Below, piece after piece: positions 1 through 7,930 of a stretch of DNA of 48,812 nt. The notes beneath the pieces were generated by a model. That model was not told the DNA's origin. It saw only the letters and a list, made by a program, of their open reading frames with translations, and searched no databases. Each line of letters opens with the position of its first letter. The first letter of the stretch is position 1. The stretch is from Shewanella algicola (lineage in GTDB: Bacteria; Pseudomonadota; Gammaproteobacteria; Enterobacterales; Shewanellaceae): contig NZ_BMQI01000038.1 in NCBI RefSeq assembly GCF_014648035.1, forward strand, positions 1 to 48,812, written 5' to 3'. A program made the translations under genes and the position numbers.

Positions 1-1318
1 GACCTCTTAATTTATTAACATACTGTCTCAAAATTAAGTGTCCGATGGAATTAGACCAGAACATGTAAACAATGAAGAAACATAGAAGGCTGATACTCAT
101 TTGTAAGTCACTATGGGCCGATACTGCATCTTTAGTTTTCATCAGTCCGTATACAATCCAAGGCTGACGCCCTACTTCGGTAGTAAACCAACCCGCGAGT
201 ATAGCAATTAACCCAGCTGGCCCCATTAAAAGGGAGAACTTTAGATACCAACCTGTATTATAAAGTCGCTGTTTTTTACGCAGACCAAGACTGCACAAGC
301 CCTGTAAAATCATGAGTATTCCAAGTAATACCATAATTCTAAAAGACCAAAATATAATTAGTGAGTTAGGTCTTTCGTCTTTTGGAAAGTCTTTCAATGC
401 TGGAATGGGTTCTACCAAACTGTGTTTGAGTATTAAGCTGCCAAGTACGGGTATTTCAAGCGCGAAGTCTGTACGCTCTTTTTCCATATTCGGGAATCCA
501 AACAGAATCAATGGACTTGGGCCGCCGTCAGAGTTATCCCAATGTCCTTCTATAGCTGCAATTTTTGCAGGTTGATGCTCTAGTGTATTAAGGCCATGAA
601 TGTCCCCTATATAGGCTTGTATCGGTGCGACTAGAACTAACATCCACATTGCCATCGAAAACATTTTCTTTACAGGGCCAGTTTTATTGCCCTTGAGCAG
701 ATGCCAGGCTGCGCAAGCACCGACAAATAAAGCTGTGCTGAGAAATGCTGCAACCCCCATATGAACTAATCTGTATGGAAATGAAGGATTAAAAATGACA
801 GCAAACCAATCGGTTGGGACAACTTGACCATTGATAATCTCGTAACCAGTTGGGGTTTGCATCCAACTGTTAGAGGCGAGGATCCAAAAAGTGGAGAGTA
901 TGGTCCCCAGAGCGACCATACAGGTAGCAAAAAAGTGTAGCTTATCGCCTACTCGTTGCCAGCCAAAGAGCATAACCCCAAGAAAACCAGCTTCTAAGAA
1001 AAAAGCAGTCAGCACTTCATAGGTGAGTAGCGGCCCAGTAATACTACCGGCAAAAGATGAAAAACCACTCCAATTGGTTCCAAATTGATAGGCCATAACA
1101 AGGCCTGAAACAACACCCATACCAAAGTTTACAGCAAAAATCTTTGACCAAAAAAGGTAGAGTACTTTGTAGTCAGGATTGCGTGTTTTGAGGCTTAACC
1201 CCTCTAATACAGCAAGGTAGCTGGCCAGCCCAATGGTTATCGCTGGAAAAATAATGTGGAAAGATATTGTAAAAGCAAACTGTATCCGTGCTAATAACAA
1301 AGCATCGAGCTCAAACAT
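1..1318 (-). CDS. cioA: Cytochrome bd-type quinol oxidase subunit I, cyanide-insensitive (CioA) type, 3' end off window
   Basis: Membrane subunit of a bd-type terminal oxidase, which oxidises quinol and reduces oxygen to water. The frame is open from the ATG at 1318 to the window edge (439 codons seen). The start MFELDALLLARIQFAF, the block GMGVVSGLVMAYQFGTNW and the GRQPW motif near residue 390 are shared with subunit I. The region after GHWDNSDGGPSP is short, so the long Q-loop insertion of E. coli CydA is absent; this and the close match to remembered Pseudomonas CioA favour the CIO branch. The Shewanella CydA I remember is the E. coli-like type, so this would be a second oxidase if that gene is also present. 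Subunit II (cioB) should follow to the left. A MocR-type regulator is transcribed divergently. Confidence 0.95.
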   Translation of the reverse strand, partial: MFELDALLLARIQFAFTISFHIIFPAITIGLASYLAVLEGLSLKTRNPDYKVLYLFWSKIFAVNFGMGVVSGLVMAYQFGTNWSGFSSFAGSITGPLLTYEVLTAFFLEAGFLGVMLFGWQRVGDKLHFFATCMVALGTILSTFWILASNSWMQTPTGYEIINGQVVPTDWFAVIFNPSFPYRLVHMGVAAFLSTALFVGACAAWHLLKGNKTGPVKKMFSMAMWMLVLVAPIQAYIGDIHGLNTLEHQPAKIAAIEGHWDNSDGGPSPLILFGFPNMEKERTDFALEIPVLGSLILKHSLVEPIPALKDFPKDERPNSLIIFWSFRIMVLLGILMILQGLCSLGLRKKQRLYNTGWYLKFSLLMGPAGLIAILAGWFTTEVGRQPWIVYGLMKTKDAVSAHSDLQMSISLLCFFIVYMFWSNSIGHLILRQYVNKLRG

Positions 1319-1464
1319 AAACTAGCCTTATTCATTTTAGAAGATGGCATATTAATGGATGGCCAAGGGTATAAGTAGGCACAGAAATTAAGTCTAAATA
1401 TATAACAGATGGTTTTTATCAGTGTTATGATTTAGAAGGTATTAATTGTTATGGTGAATTCGAA

Positions 1465-2895
1465 TTGGCAAAGTATGAAGATCTGGTTTATCAACTCAAA
1501 CGTCAGATAAAATCTGGAGTCTGGCGTGCGGGCGATAAATTACCGTCGCTTAGAAAACAGTCTGAACATAGTGGTCTAAGTTTGATGACAGTTTTACATG
1601 CTTACCAAGTCTTGGAGTCTCAAGGTTATGTGGTTTCTCAAGCGCGTTCAGGCTATCGTGTGACACCTGAATTAAAAGAAACTGAAACTCATCGGCATAT
1701 TGCAGTGTCGTTAACTGAAAAAGTTGATATTAACGACTTTGTGTTTGAAGTACTGCAAGCAGGTCGTAATCCGTATATGGTTAATTTTGGTTTCGCGTAT
1801 CCAGATCCTAGTTTGTATCCACGCCAACAAGTTAATCGTTCGCTAATGTCTGCCGCCCGAAATCTACCAATTTCTAGTACATTCGACAATTTACCGCCTG
1901 GTAATGAAGAGTTAAGAACGATCCTTGCTAAACGGTATGCGACGAAAGGAGTTAACATATCGCCTGAGGAGATTGTGATTACCGCCGGCGCACTCGAAGC
2001 GTTAAATCTCAGCTTGCAAGTGTGCACCAAACCGGGTGATTGGGTGGTGGTTGAATCTCCCACGTTTTATGGTGCGCTTCAATCATTAGAGCGGCTGGGA
2101 TTAAAGGCCTTGTCGGTAAGAACCGATACTATAGCAGGAATTGATCTCGATGCTTTGGAAAAGGCACTTCAATCCCATGATGTAAAGGCGTGTTGGTTGA
2201 TGAGCAATCATCAGAACCCACTGGGTTTTACACTAACATTAGAGAAAAAGCAGTCGTTAAATGATCTGCTTAATCGTTATAAAGTGGCTTTAATTGAAGA
2301 TGATGTCTATGGAGAGCTTTATCAAGAAGGCTATCCGGTTATGCCAGTCAAACAGTTTGATCAAACTGGAAACGTAATGCTTTGTTCTTCTTTTTCAAAA
2401 TCTTTGGTTTCGGGGTTCAGAATAGGTTGGGTAGCAGCAGGGAAGCGTGCGTTGGAGATGCAAAAGTTGCAATTAATGAGCACGCTAGCAACAAGCGCAC
2501 CCATTCAATTAGCGCTAACAGACTATTTAAGTAAGTGTAATTACGAAACCCATTTAAAGCAGTTGAGAAAAAAACTGCATGAACGTAAGAGACAGATGGA
2601 GTGTTTGCTTACTAAGTACTTACCTGCAGGAGTTAATATAACGAGTCAGCAAGGAGGTTATTTTATTTGGGTAGAACTTCCGCTTGGAATCGATTCTGTG
2701 GATGTTTTTCATGCAGCTATAAAGCAAAACATCAGCATTGCGCCGGGAAAAATGTTTAGCGTAACCGAACACTACAACCATTGTATGAGATTGAATGCGT
2801 CCTTTGCACTGAATGATAAAACAGTACAAGCAATAATAACATTAGGACAAATAATCAGTGAATGTATGGTGGTGAATGCATCAAAAAATGAGTAA
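1465..2895 (+). CDS. MocR/PdxR-type transcriptional regulator (GntR HTH fused to aminotransferase fold)
   Basis: Predicted PLP-binding transcription factor or PLP-dependent aminotransferase-like protein. Residues about 3-72 form a GntR winged helix (KLPSLRKQSEHSGLSLMTV). Residues about 100-465 form a fold-type I aminotransferase domain, with the PLP-lysine motif SSFSKS, in which the lysine is residue 312. The length of 476 aa is normal for the family. The best start is the TTG at 1465; no in-frame ATG lies nearby and no convincing ribosome binding site is seen. It is divergent from cioA with about 145 bp between them, so local control of the oxidase is possible but unproven. The effector is unknown. 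Confidence 0.9.
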   Translation: MAKYEDLVYQLKRQIKSGVWRAGDKLPSLRKQSEHSGLSLMTVLHAYQVLESQGYVVSQARSGYRVTPELKETETHRHIAVSLTEKVDINDFVFEVLQAGRNPYMVNFGFAYPDPSLYPRQQVNRSLMSAARNLPISSTFDNLPPGNEELRTILAKRYATKGVNISPEEIVITAGALEALNLSLQVCTKPGDWVVVESPTFYGALQSLERLGLKALSVRTDTIAGIDLDALEKALQSHDVKACWLMSNHQNPLGFTLTLEKKQSLNDLLNRYKVALIEDDVYGELYQEGYPVMPVKQFDQTGNVMLCSSFSKSLVSGFRIGWVAAGKRALEMQKLQLMSTLATSAPIQLALTDYLSKCNYETHLKQLRKKLHERKRQMECLLTKYLPAGVNITSQQGGYFIWVELPLGIDSVDVFHAAIKQNISIAPGKMFSVTEHYNHCMRLNASFALNDKTVQAIITLGQIISECMVVNASKNE

Positions 2896-3078
2896 CTTCG
2901 AAATAACGAACCCAAGTTCTAACCCGAACGCTCTAATCCTCAAGATCTGATATAGATATAGCCTTCATTTCTGTATCTATTTTCGAAAGTCCTCCACTTT
3001 TATAATGCAGTTCCTTTATTTGTTTCCAAGGACAGTAGGACCTTGGGAAAAGATTTTTACTACGTATCGGAAATACCA

Positions 3079-3837
3079 ATGAGTAATGTAAAAATAGCCG
3101 CACTACGTGCACTTCATTTGATGGATCTAACAACCTTAAGCGATAACGATACCGATGATAAAATTATCGAGTTATGTAAGCTAGCTAAAACCTTTGCAGG
3201 TAATACCGCCGGCATATGCATCTACCCGCGTTTCATTCCTATTGCCAAAAAGCAATTGCGATCACAAGGTACCCCCAATATTCGAGTGGTCACTGTGACT
3301 AATTTTCCTCATGGAAATGATGATGTTGAAATAGCCGTTGCTGAAACAAAAGCGGCCATTGCCTATGGCGCAGATGATGTCGATGTTGTGTTTCCATATC
3401 GCGCGTTAATATCGAGTAATGAGGATGTTTGTTTTGAGCTTCTTAAGCAATGTAAAGCCGCTTGCGGTAATGATATTTTCTTCAAAGTGATTATCGAGTC
3501 TGGTGAGCTAAAAACGCCTGAACTAATCAAAAGAGCCTCCGAAATATCCATTAAAGCGGGTGCAGATATGATCAAAACGTCTACGGGGAAAGTGCCCGTC
3601 AATGCAACGCTAGAAGCGGCTGAAATTATGTTATCAGTCATCAAACAGATGGGCGTTGAAAGTCACGTTGGTTTTAAGGCCTCTGGCGGCGTTCAGACTG
3701 CAGAAGAAGCCAAACTATATTTAGATATGGCTAATAATATTATTGGGGAAGGTTGGGCCGATAACGCTAAACACTATCGTTTTGGTGCTTCTAGCTTGTT
3801 ATCTAATCTACTTAATACGCTAGGTGAAGCAAAATAG
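3079..3837 (+). CDS. deoC: Deoxyribose-phosphate aldolase
   Basis: Cleaves 2-deoxyribose-5-phosphate to glyceraldehyde-3-phosphate and acetaldehyde in deoxynucleoside catabolism. The sequence follows E. coli DeoC almost throughout (SLRALKLMDLTTL-like start, [28 protein letters not shown]). The Schiff-base lysine is K166 in [10 protein letters not shown], and the second active-site lysine is in GFKASGG. I chose the ATG at 3079 because it matches the family start; a TTG at 3043 would add 12 residues. The protein is 252 aa, slightly shorter at the C-terminus than E. coli (259). No deoA, deoB or deoD follows, so the gene stands alone, unlike the usual deo operon. Confidence 0.95.
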   Translation: MSNVKIAALRALHLMDLTTLSDNDTDDKIIELCKLAKTFAGNTAGICIYPRFIPIAKKQLRSQGTPNIRVVTVTNFPHGNDDVEIAVAETKAAIAYGADDVDVVFPYRALISSNEDVCFELLKQCKAACGNDIFFKVIIESGELKTPELIKRASEISIKAGADMIKTSTGKVPVNATLEAAEIMLSVIKQMGVESHVGFKASGGVQTAEEAKLYLDMANNIIGEGWADNAKHYRFGASSLLSNLLNTLGEAK

Positions 3838-4104
3838 ACATTGACGCTAAATATTAAATTGAGCACTTATGAGCGTTCCTATTCGACAAGATGTTACCGA
3901 TAAATTTACGCTGCAGTAAACTATGCCATCTAGCTTTTGAACAATACTTAAACGCACAGCCAGGCGCTGGCAGTTTGCTGCGCCTTGTCGTCGTTTTCGG
4001 GCTAAATGCTCACAATATTAAGTTAAAATAATAAAACAATGCCGCCATCATTTTACTGTTCATCCCCCATTAAAACCAGCCATATATGGCATGTTAATTT
4101 TGTT

Positions 4105-4507
4105 ACCTGTGGCCAATTCTTAACGCTTCGCCACAGCTAATCAATAAACCGTCTAACTTCATTACAGGTTAACCCTGACATTCACTCTGCGACTGATAGC
4201 AATGACTTGCGGGGCTTCATTTTAGGCTAACCCTTACGTCGTTCCGGCATTGCAGTTAATGCTGTTAAGCCGAAATGCAGGTGTTTATGCTTTTTGCATT
4301 TTTAACCTGTGAGCCAACTCTTAACGCTTCGATACAACAAAGAGTGAATAATCTAACGTTATTATTAGCAAAGCCTGACATTCACTCTGCGACTCTTAAC
4401 AATGACTTTCAAGGTTCACTTGAGGCTAAATTTAACGTCGTTCCGGTAATGCAGTTAAGCCGGAATCCAGGTGTTTGCTTTGCATTATTGACCTGTGCCA
4501 ATTCCTA
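4105..4507. repeat. Two degenerate tandem copies (plus a partial third) of a ~190-bp repeat
   Basis: The 696 bp between deoC and the next gene hold no credible gene. They contain a degenerate repeat whose copies begin with acctgt at 4105, 4305 and 4491, giving periods of 200 and 186 bp. Shared blocks include ccaactcttaacgcttcg, cctgacattcactctgcgac, aacgtcgttccgg, gcagttaa and gcaggtgttt. The copies differ by many substitutions and small indels, so the duplication is old. A 77-codon open frame at 4275-4508 is a by-product of the repeat. Confidence 0.75.
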
Positions 4508-4533
4508 ACAACACTTAAACACAATGAGTGTCA

Positions 4534-4854
4534 TTAATGGTTACTATTGCCAGTAAGCTTGTTTTCCATAGAAATTAACGCGGCAAGTATGCCACTAACT
4601 ACAAATGCAACAATACCAAAGCTAAAGGTCACTCCAGCAAAGGCATATAAACCGGGTGAATGATCAGCCCCTAAGATCATTAGTCCACTTTCTAGTTGCG
4701 TGGGTTCTGTTGTTTTGCCAAAAAAGAAACCATAACCAGCAGAAAGTAAAGAAACGACAATGGCCAAACAACCACAAATAGCAATCAACCTAGCGGCAAA
4801 AAGTAACAAGCCTAAGTGATTAGTTTGAATATTTGAAAATGGGTAGAATTTCAT
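4534..4854 (-). CDS. Small two-helix membrane protein, function unknown
   Basis: A 106-aa protein that I do not recognise. Two hydrophobic stretches, about residues 14-44 and 70-95 (LLLFAARLIAICGCLAIVV; AFAGVTFSFGIVAFVVSGIL), suggest two membrane helices joined by a polar loop. The start at 4854 is supported by AAAGGA seven bases upstream. The upstream region shares a ~78-bp block with the upstream region of the next gene (5068-5535), so the two may share regulation although the proteins are unrelated in sequence. Confidence 0.7.
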   Translation of the reverse strand: MKFYPFSNIQTNHLGLLLFAARLIAICGCLAIVVSLLSAGYGFFFGKTTEPTQLESGLMILGADHSPGLYAFAGVTFSFGIVAFVVSGILAALISMENKLTGNSNH

Positions 4855-4892
4855 ACAAGTCCTTTGTAATTTGATGACTTACCTCTGGGTAT

Positions 4893-4970
4893 ACTCAGTA
4901 AAGTCAGTCCGTTAACTTATTGATTACTATCACCCTACATTTGCTATCTTATTATTGTCAAGTAATGAAA
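4893..4970 (-). repeat. Copy 1 of duplicated upstream (promoter-like) region
   Basis: This block is about 86% identical to 5581-5659. It ends 39 bp from the start codon of the gene at 4534-4854. On the minus strand it contains TTGACA followed, after about 18 bases, by TAGGGT, a possible but weak sigma-70 promoter. Confidence 0.7.
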
Positions 4971-5002
4971 TCGCACTGGTTAGAACAAACCGAGTTTGCA
5001 AA

Positions 5003-5055
5003 AGTGGGGTCGTGTTTAAGTTGGGCCGAATAAATTTAGTTTATATGACCCCACT
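5003..5055. repeat. Perfect 9-bp inverted repeat AGTGGGGTC / GACCCCACT
   Basis: Arms at 5003-5011 and 5047-5055 enclose 35 bases of AT-rich DNA downstream of the gene at 5068-5535. The GGGGTC/GACCCC arms resemble dispersed palindromic repeats that I recall from marine gammaproteobacteria. It could also act as a weak terminator. Confidence 0.55.
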
Positions 5056-5067
5056 AGATTTAACTTC

Positions 5068-5535
5068 TTAGTTAGAGCTTACTTGTGAAGCCCTCTTACG
5101 GTGTATTTTTATATATGAGTAGAAAAACACAAACCATACGATACTAAGTATTCCTGGTGTCATAGCTTCGAGGTATGAACCTAAAGCAAGGTAATATTCT
5201 CCATTTTTTGACAAAAAAACAATCGTAAAATCTCCTGGCTGATAATTGGCTGCAAACTTCTTCCTTGAGCTACATATTGCAATATCACCTGGCTTGGCAT
5301 TTCTGACAATGACGTTTTCATTGGTCGATAAAATTTTAAGTTCAACTTCTAAAGAGCATGCTTCACGACCAAAAAGGTCTTCATATCCAAAATAAGACTC
5401 TATCACTTCAGCTTCGACAATTTTCGAATCTGACGTTTGAAAAACTTCATAAACAAGCGCTGGGGTGAAAACAACCACACCAAAAAAACTAAAAAATGTC
5501 AGAGCAAAAAAACATATACCTTTAATCTTCTCCAT
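5068..5535 (-). CDS. Membrane-anchored protein of unknown function, two terminal helices
   Basis: A 155-aa protein. A hydrophobic N-terminus (GICFFALTFFSFFGVVVFTP) and a hydrophobic stretch near residues 121-142 (PGILSIVWFVFFYSYIKI) flank a roughly 85-residue soluble region with beta-rich character (AEVIESYFGYEDLF, LEVELKIL). The layout resembles DUF3592-type proteins, but I cannot confirm that. The start at 5535 has AGGAG upstream, with a long 11-12 base spacing. The gene is preceded by the second copy of the duplicated promoter-like block. Confidence 0.65.
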   Translation of the reverse strand: MEKIKGICFFALTFFSFFGVVVFTPALVYEVFQTSDSKIVEAEVIESYFGYEDLFGREACSLEVELKILSTNENVIVRNAKPGDIAICSSRKKFAANYQPGDFTIVFLSKNGEYYLALGSYLEAMTPGILSIVWFVFFYSYIKIHRKRASQVSSN

Positions 5536-5881
5536 AACAAAATTGCTCCTTGGAAGCCCTAACAGCTTACTGAAGGACTTGCTCAGTAAAGCCAGCCCCT
5601 TAACTTATTGATTAATATCATCCTACAGTTGCTATCTTATTATTGTAAAGCGATAAAATATTACTCCGCCTCTACATCACGACGTTGGTGACCGTAGCTG
5701 AAAAACATAAAAAAGGGCTGAGTTCTGACTATACAATATTAGCGAAATAACGATAGGCTTTGCTTGCTCAAGGTGCCACTTTAAGCAAGTCACTTTTATC
5801 TGCAAACTCAACAATGATATGGTTAACTTGAATACTACAAAGTTCATCACACACGATGACGTATCAACCCAAGGAAGCCAC
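5536..5881. other. Intergenic region with duplicated upstream block; nothing else identified
   Basis: The left part carries the 5581-5659 repeat upstream of the minus-strand gene. The remaining 220 bp lie upstream of the plus-strand phosphatase-like gene. No further gene or clear operator is visible. Confidence 0.5.
5581..5659 (-). repeat. Copy 2 of duplicated upstream (promoter-like) region
   Basis: This matches 4893-4970 over about 79 bp. It lies 46 bp upstream of the start at 5535. On the minus strand it reads TTTACA, then 18 bases, then TAGGAT, a plausible -35/-10 pair. The repeat strand and distance to the gene are the same as in copy 1. Confidence 0.7.
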
Positions 5882-6457
5882 ATGAACACATCTCAAGGTT
5901 TTAACCTACTGTCCACCAGCATATTCATATGCAGTTTATTTTTCAGCGTGGGAATGTTCAGTGCGGAGGTGTTAGGTACAGAGAGTACGGCTAATATCGA
6001 CACCAGCAAACTGGGTGATATTAAAGCGGTTAAGTTTAATAACCCACAGGTGATAACCTCGGGGTTACCGACAGAGCTGCAATTTGAACAACTTGCTCAG
6101 GCGGGTATTAAAACCGTGATAAACCTTATCCCTAACGACAATCCAAATGCATTAGCCAATGAGCAGCAAATCGTCACTCAGCTGGGCATGAACTATCACA
6201 ATATTAGTGTTGATTGGCAAAAACCTACCCAAGAAAACCTAGCGCAGTTTTACAGCCTAATGCAGCAAAATGGCGACGCACCAGTGTTAGTGCATTGCGC
6301 CGCTAATTACCGTGCCTCTGCCTTTTATTATTTGTATCAAACTCGCCAAAACAACGCGCCGTCAATGGCCGAGGCACTCACGCCCTGGGGCGATTTACAA
6401 CAAAGCTTTGCAGAATACCCGCAATGGCAAAAGTTGATAGAAGAGGCAACACAGTAA
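5882..6457 (+). CDS. Exported dual-specificity-phosphatase-like protein with short CX4R P-loop
   Basis: A 191-aa protein. It begins with a signal peptide (NLLSTSIFICSLFFSVGMFSA), so it should act in the periplasm. The core has the pattern of bacterial PTP/DSP-like proteins: QVITSGLPTELQFEQLAQAG, KTVINL, then VLVHCAANYRAS. The signature cysteine is residue 139 and the arginine residue 144, so the loop is C-x4-R and not the canonical C-x5-R. I chose the ATG at 5882 because AAGGA lies just upstream and it puts the signal peptide at the N-terminus; an upstream in-frame ATG at 5819 would bury it. The substrate is unknown, and it may not be an active tyrosine phosphatase. Confidence 0.75.
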   Translation: MNTSQGFNLLSTSIFICSLFFSVGMFSAEVLGTESTANIDTSKLGDIKAVKFNNPQVITSGLPTELQFEQLAQAGIKTVINLIPNDNPNALANEQQIVTQLGMNYHNISVDWQKPTQENLAQFYSLMQQNGDAPVLVHCAANYRASAFYYLYQTRQNNAPSMAEALTPWGDLQQSFAEYPQWQKLIEEATQ

Positions 6458-6737
6458 TATCAAACTCAATAGCCAGAAGATAAATAAGGCGTTCGTCTTA
6501 GCTTAAATGCGCTTTAACATTAGCTTTACTGCCATCATCTATATCTTAAAAAGAAAGCACTGGAACCCCGATAACAACATTCGAGGATGACGGGTTAGAG
6601 TAAAACCCTCCAGACAATGCTTAAAAACCAGGCTCTAAGCACTTGATGATGAAGGCTTAGCGTTATGCCCTTGTTTGTGACTATATCAGGTCAATATCTG
6701 GCCAATATCGGGCAAGTGACAATGCAAATAACGTTAT

Positions 6738-7697
6738 CTACTGCGGCGTACCAGCACTGTTCAAATCCATTTTATATACAGGTGCAGGAATAGCCTCTGA
6801 GGTAATATAAATACTCTGGCCGTCTTGGCTAAACGCTACCGCTTCGGCTTGTTTTATTGCCGGCAGAGCAATCTGTTGTGGCGCTGTAGAAAACAAGCTT
6901 AACCAATCACCGGGTTGAGTGCGGCTAAAATAAAACGCGTGGGTGTAGGTTAATACCACAGCCGACAAGCCATCAGCAGAGATATCCATCGCGGTGGGGT
7001 TTCCGGCAAAGCCTGCCCAGGTATAAATACTGACATAATCGAGTACCGCGGTAGGTAAAGGCGCGATTTCACCTAACCTTTGGGCTTGCTGCTTAATCAT
7101 TTGAGTAGATGAGATAGTTGATCCACTTTGTAGCGTTGGTGCAATTAAAGGCAGCTCATACAATACGGGTGGTGTATCACGTTTGGTCAATAACAGTATT
7201 TTACCCTTTACAGTGTCTACCGCGACTGACTCACAATCTCGAGCCCCATCTGGGTACGTATATGTCATGCTCCAAACCGGGGTTGCCGACAGTTTTTTTT
7301 GGCCATTGAGCTGGCTTAAATCGGGCTCTTTGATCAAATGTAACTGATACTGCGACCGCCTTGCCAGGTTATCACCCACATCGGCGATCAACAAATACGA
7401 TTCGCCTTGATAAACAAACGAGGCAATGTCTTCCCAATCGGTATTCTTTACACCGGTAATATTGAGTGTGGCTAACTGCTGCCCCTGGGTATCGATAGCA
7501 AAAATCCTAGCGGTATCACCGCTGTCGTTATGCGTCCACAATATGTGATCATTAATCCGTGATACCGCTAGGCCGCTGGCTTCGTCAATTGACGGTGCTG
7601 TAATGCTACCTGTCTGGCTCATACCGGTAGGCATTGCGCAGGCACTGGTTGATAACGCTAAGATTAAATATACAAACACAGAAATACGCTTAAACAT
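6738..7697 (-). CDS. Secreted beta-propeller-like protein, function unknown
   Basis: A 319-aa protein. The hydrophobic N-terminus ends in LALSTSAC, either a signal peptide or an atypical lipobox. The body has repeated short blade-like segments: EASGLAVS, ILWTHNDSGDTARIFAID, DWEDIAS, YLLIADVGDN, DCESVAVD, MDISADGLSAVVLTY and AEAVAFSQDGQSIYITSE. This pattern recalls SdiA-regulated or phytase-esterase-like propellers. The acidic DWEDIA, DVGDN and DCESVA turns could bind metal. The ATG at 7697 has only a weak GAGTAA upstream. Confidence 0.65.
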   Translation of the reverse strand: MFKRISVFVYLILALSTSACAMPTGMSQTGSITAPSIDEASGLAVSRINDHILWTHNDSGDTARIFAIDTQGQQLATLNITGVKNTDWEDIASFVYQGESYLLIADVGDNLARRSQYQLHLIKEPDLSQLNGQKKLSATPVWSMTYTYPDGARDCESVAVDTVKGKILLLTKRDTPPVLYELPLIAPTLQSGSTISSTQMIKQQAQRLGEIAPLPTAVLDYVSIYTWAGFAGNPTAMDISADGLSAVVLTYTHAFYFSRTQPGDWLSLFSTAPQQIALPAIKQAEAVAFSQDGQSIYITSEAIPAPVYKMDLNSAGTPQ

Positions 7698-7815
7698 AAT
7701 GATAAGTTACTCGAGCAGCCGCTGGCAAAAAGTAGAGATATATTAACAATATTGAGTTGAAAAAGATTGGTAAATCATACCGTTCTAAAACGCTAAAATA
7801 ACAATAAATAGACTG

Positions 7816-7851
7816 AAAAAGGCCACTTTCTTTGTTCCGAAGAAAGTGGCC
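7816..7851 (-). terminator. Rho-independent terminator of the receptor gene
   Basis: A 12-bp perfect stem (7821-7832 with 7840-7851, arms GGCCACTTTCTT/AAGAAAGTGGCC) and a 7-base loop. On the minus strand it is followed by TTTTTCAG. It lies about 80 bp past the stop of the TonB-dependent receptor. Confidence 0.85.
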
Positions 7852-7930
7852 ATGCACGTTTTTAGCAATTGAAATGATGAGTAAAAACCACTAAAAACCA
7901 GTACTTGTTTTACCCTAGCTTACTAAAACA

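Noticed and set aside
4105..4507. Possible attC (integron) array in the tandem repeats
   Set aside because: No RYYYAAC/GTTRRRY core pairs bracket cassette-like genes, there is no integron integrase nearby, and the repeat period of ~190 bp encloses no reading frame.
4275..4508. 77-codon plus-strand open frame
   Set aside because: It lies wholly within the degenerate repeat, has no ribosome binding site and no protein-like composition.
7698..7810. Pho box before the propeller-like protein gene
   Set aside because: The protein loosely recalls phytase-linked propellers, but no CTGTCAT-type repeats are present upstream, so it cannot be placed in the Pho group.
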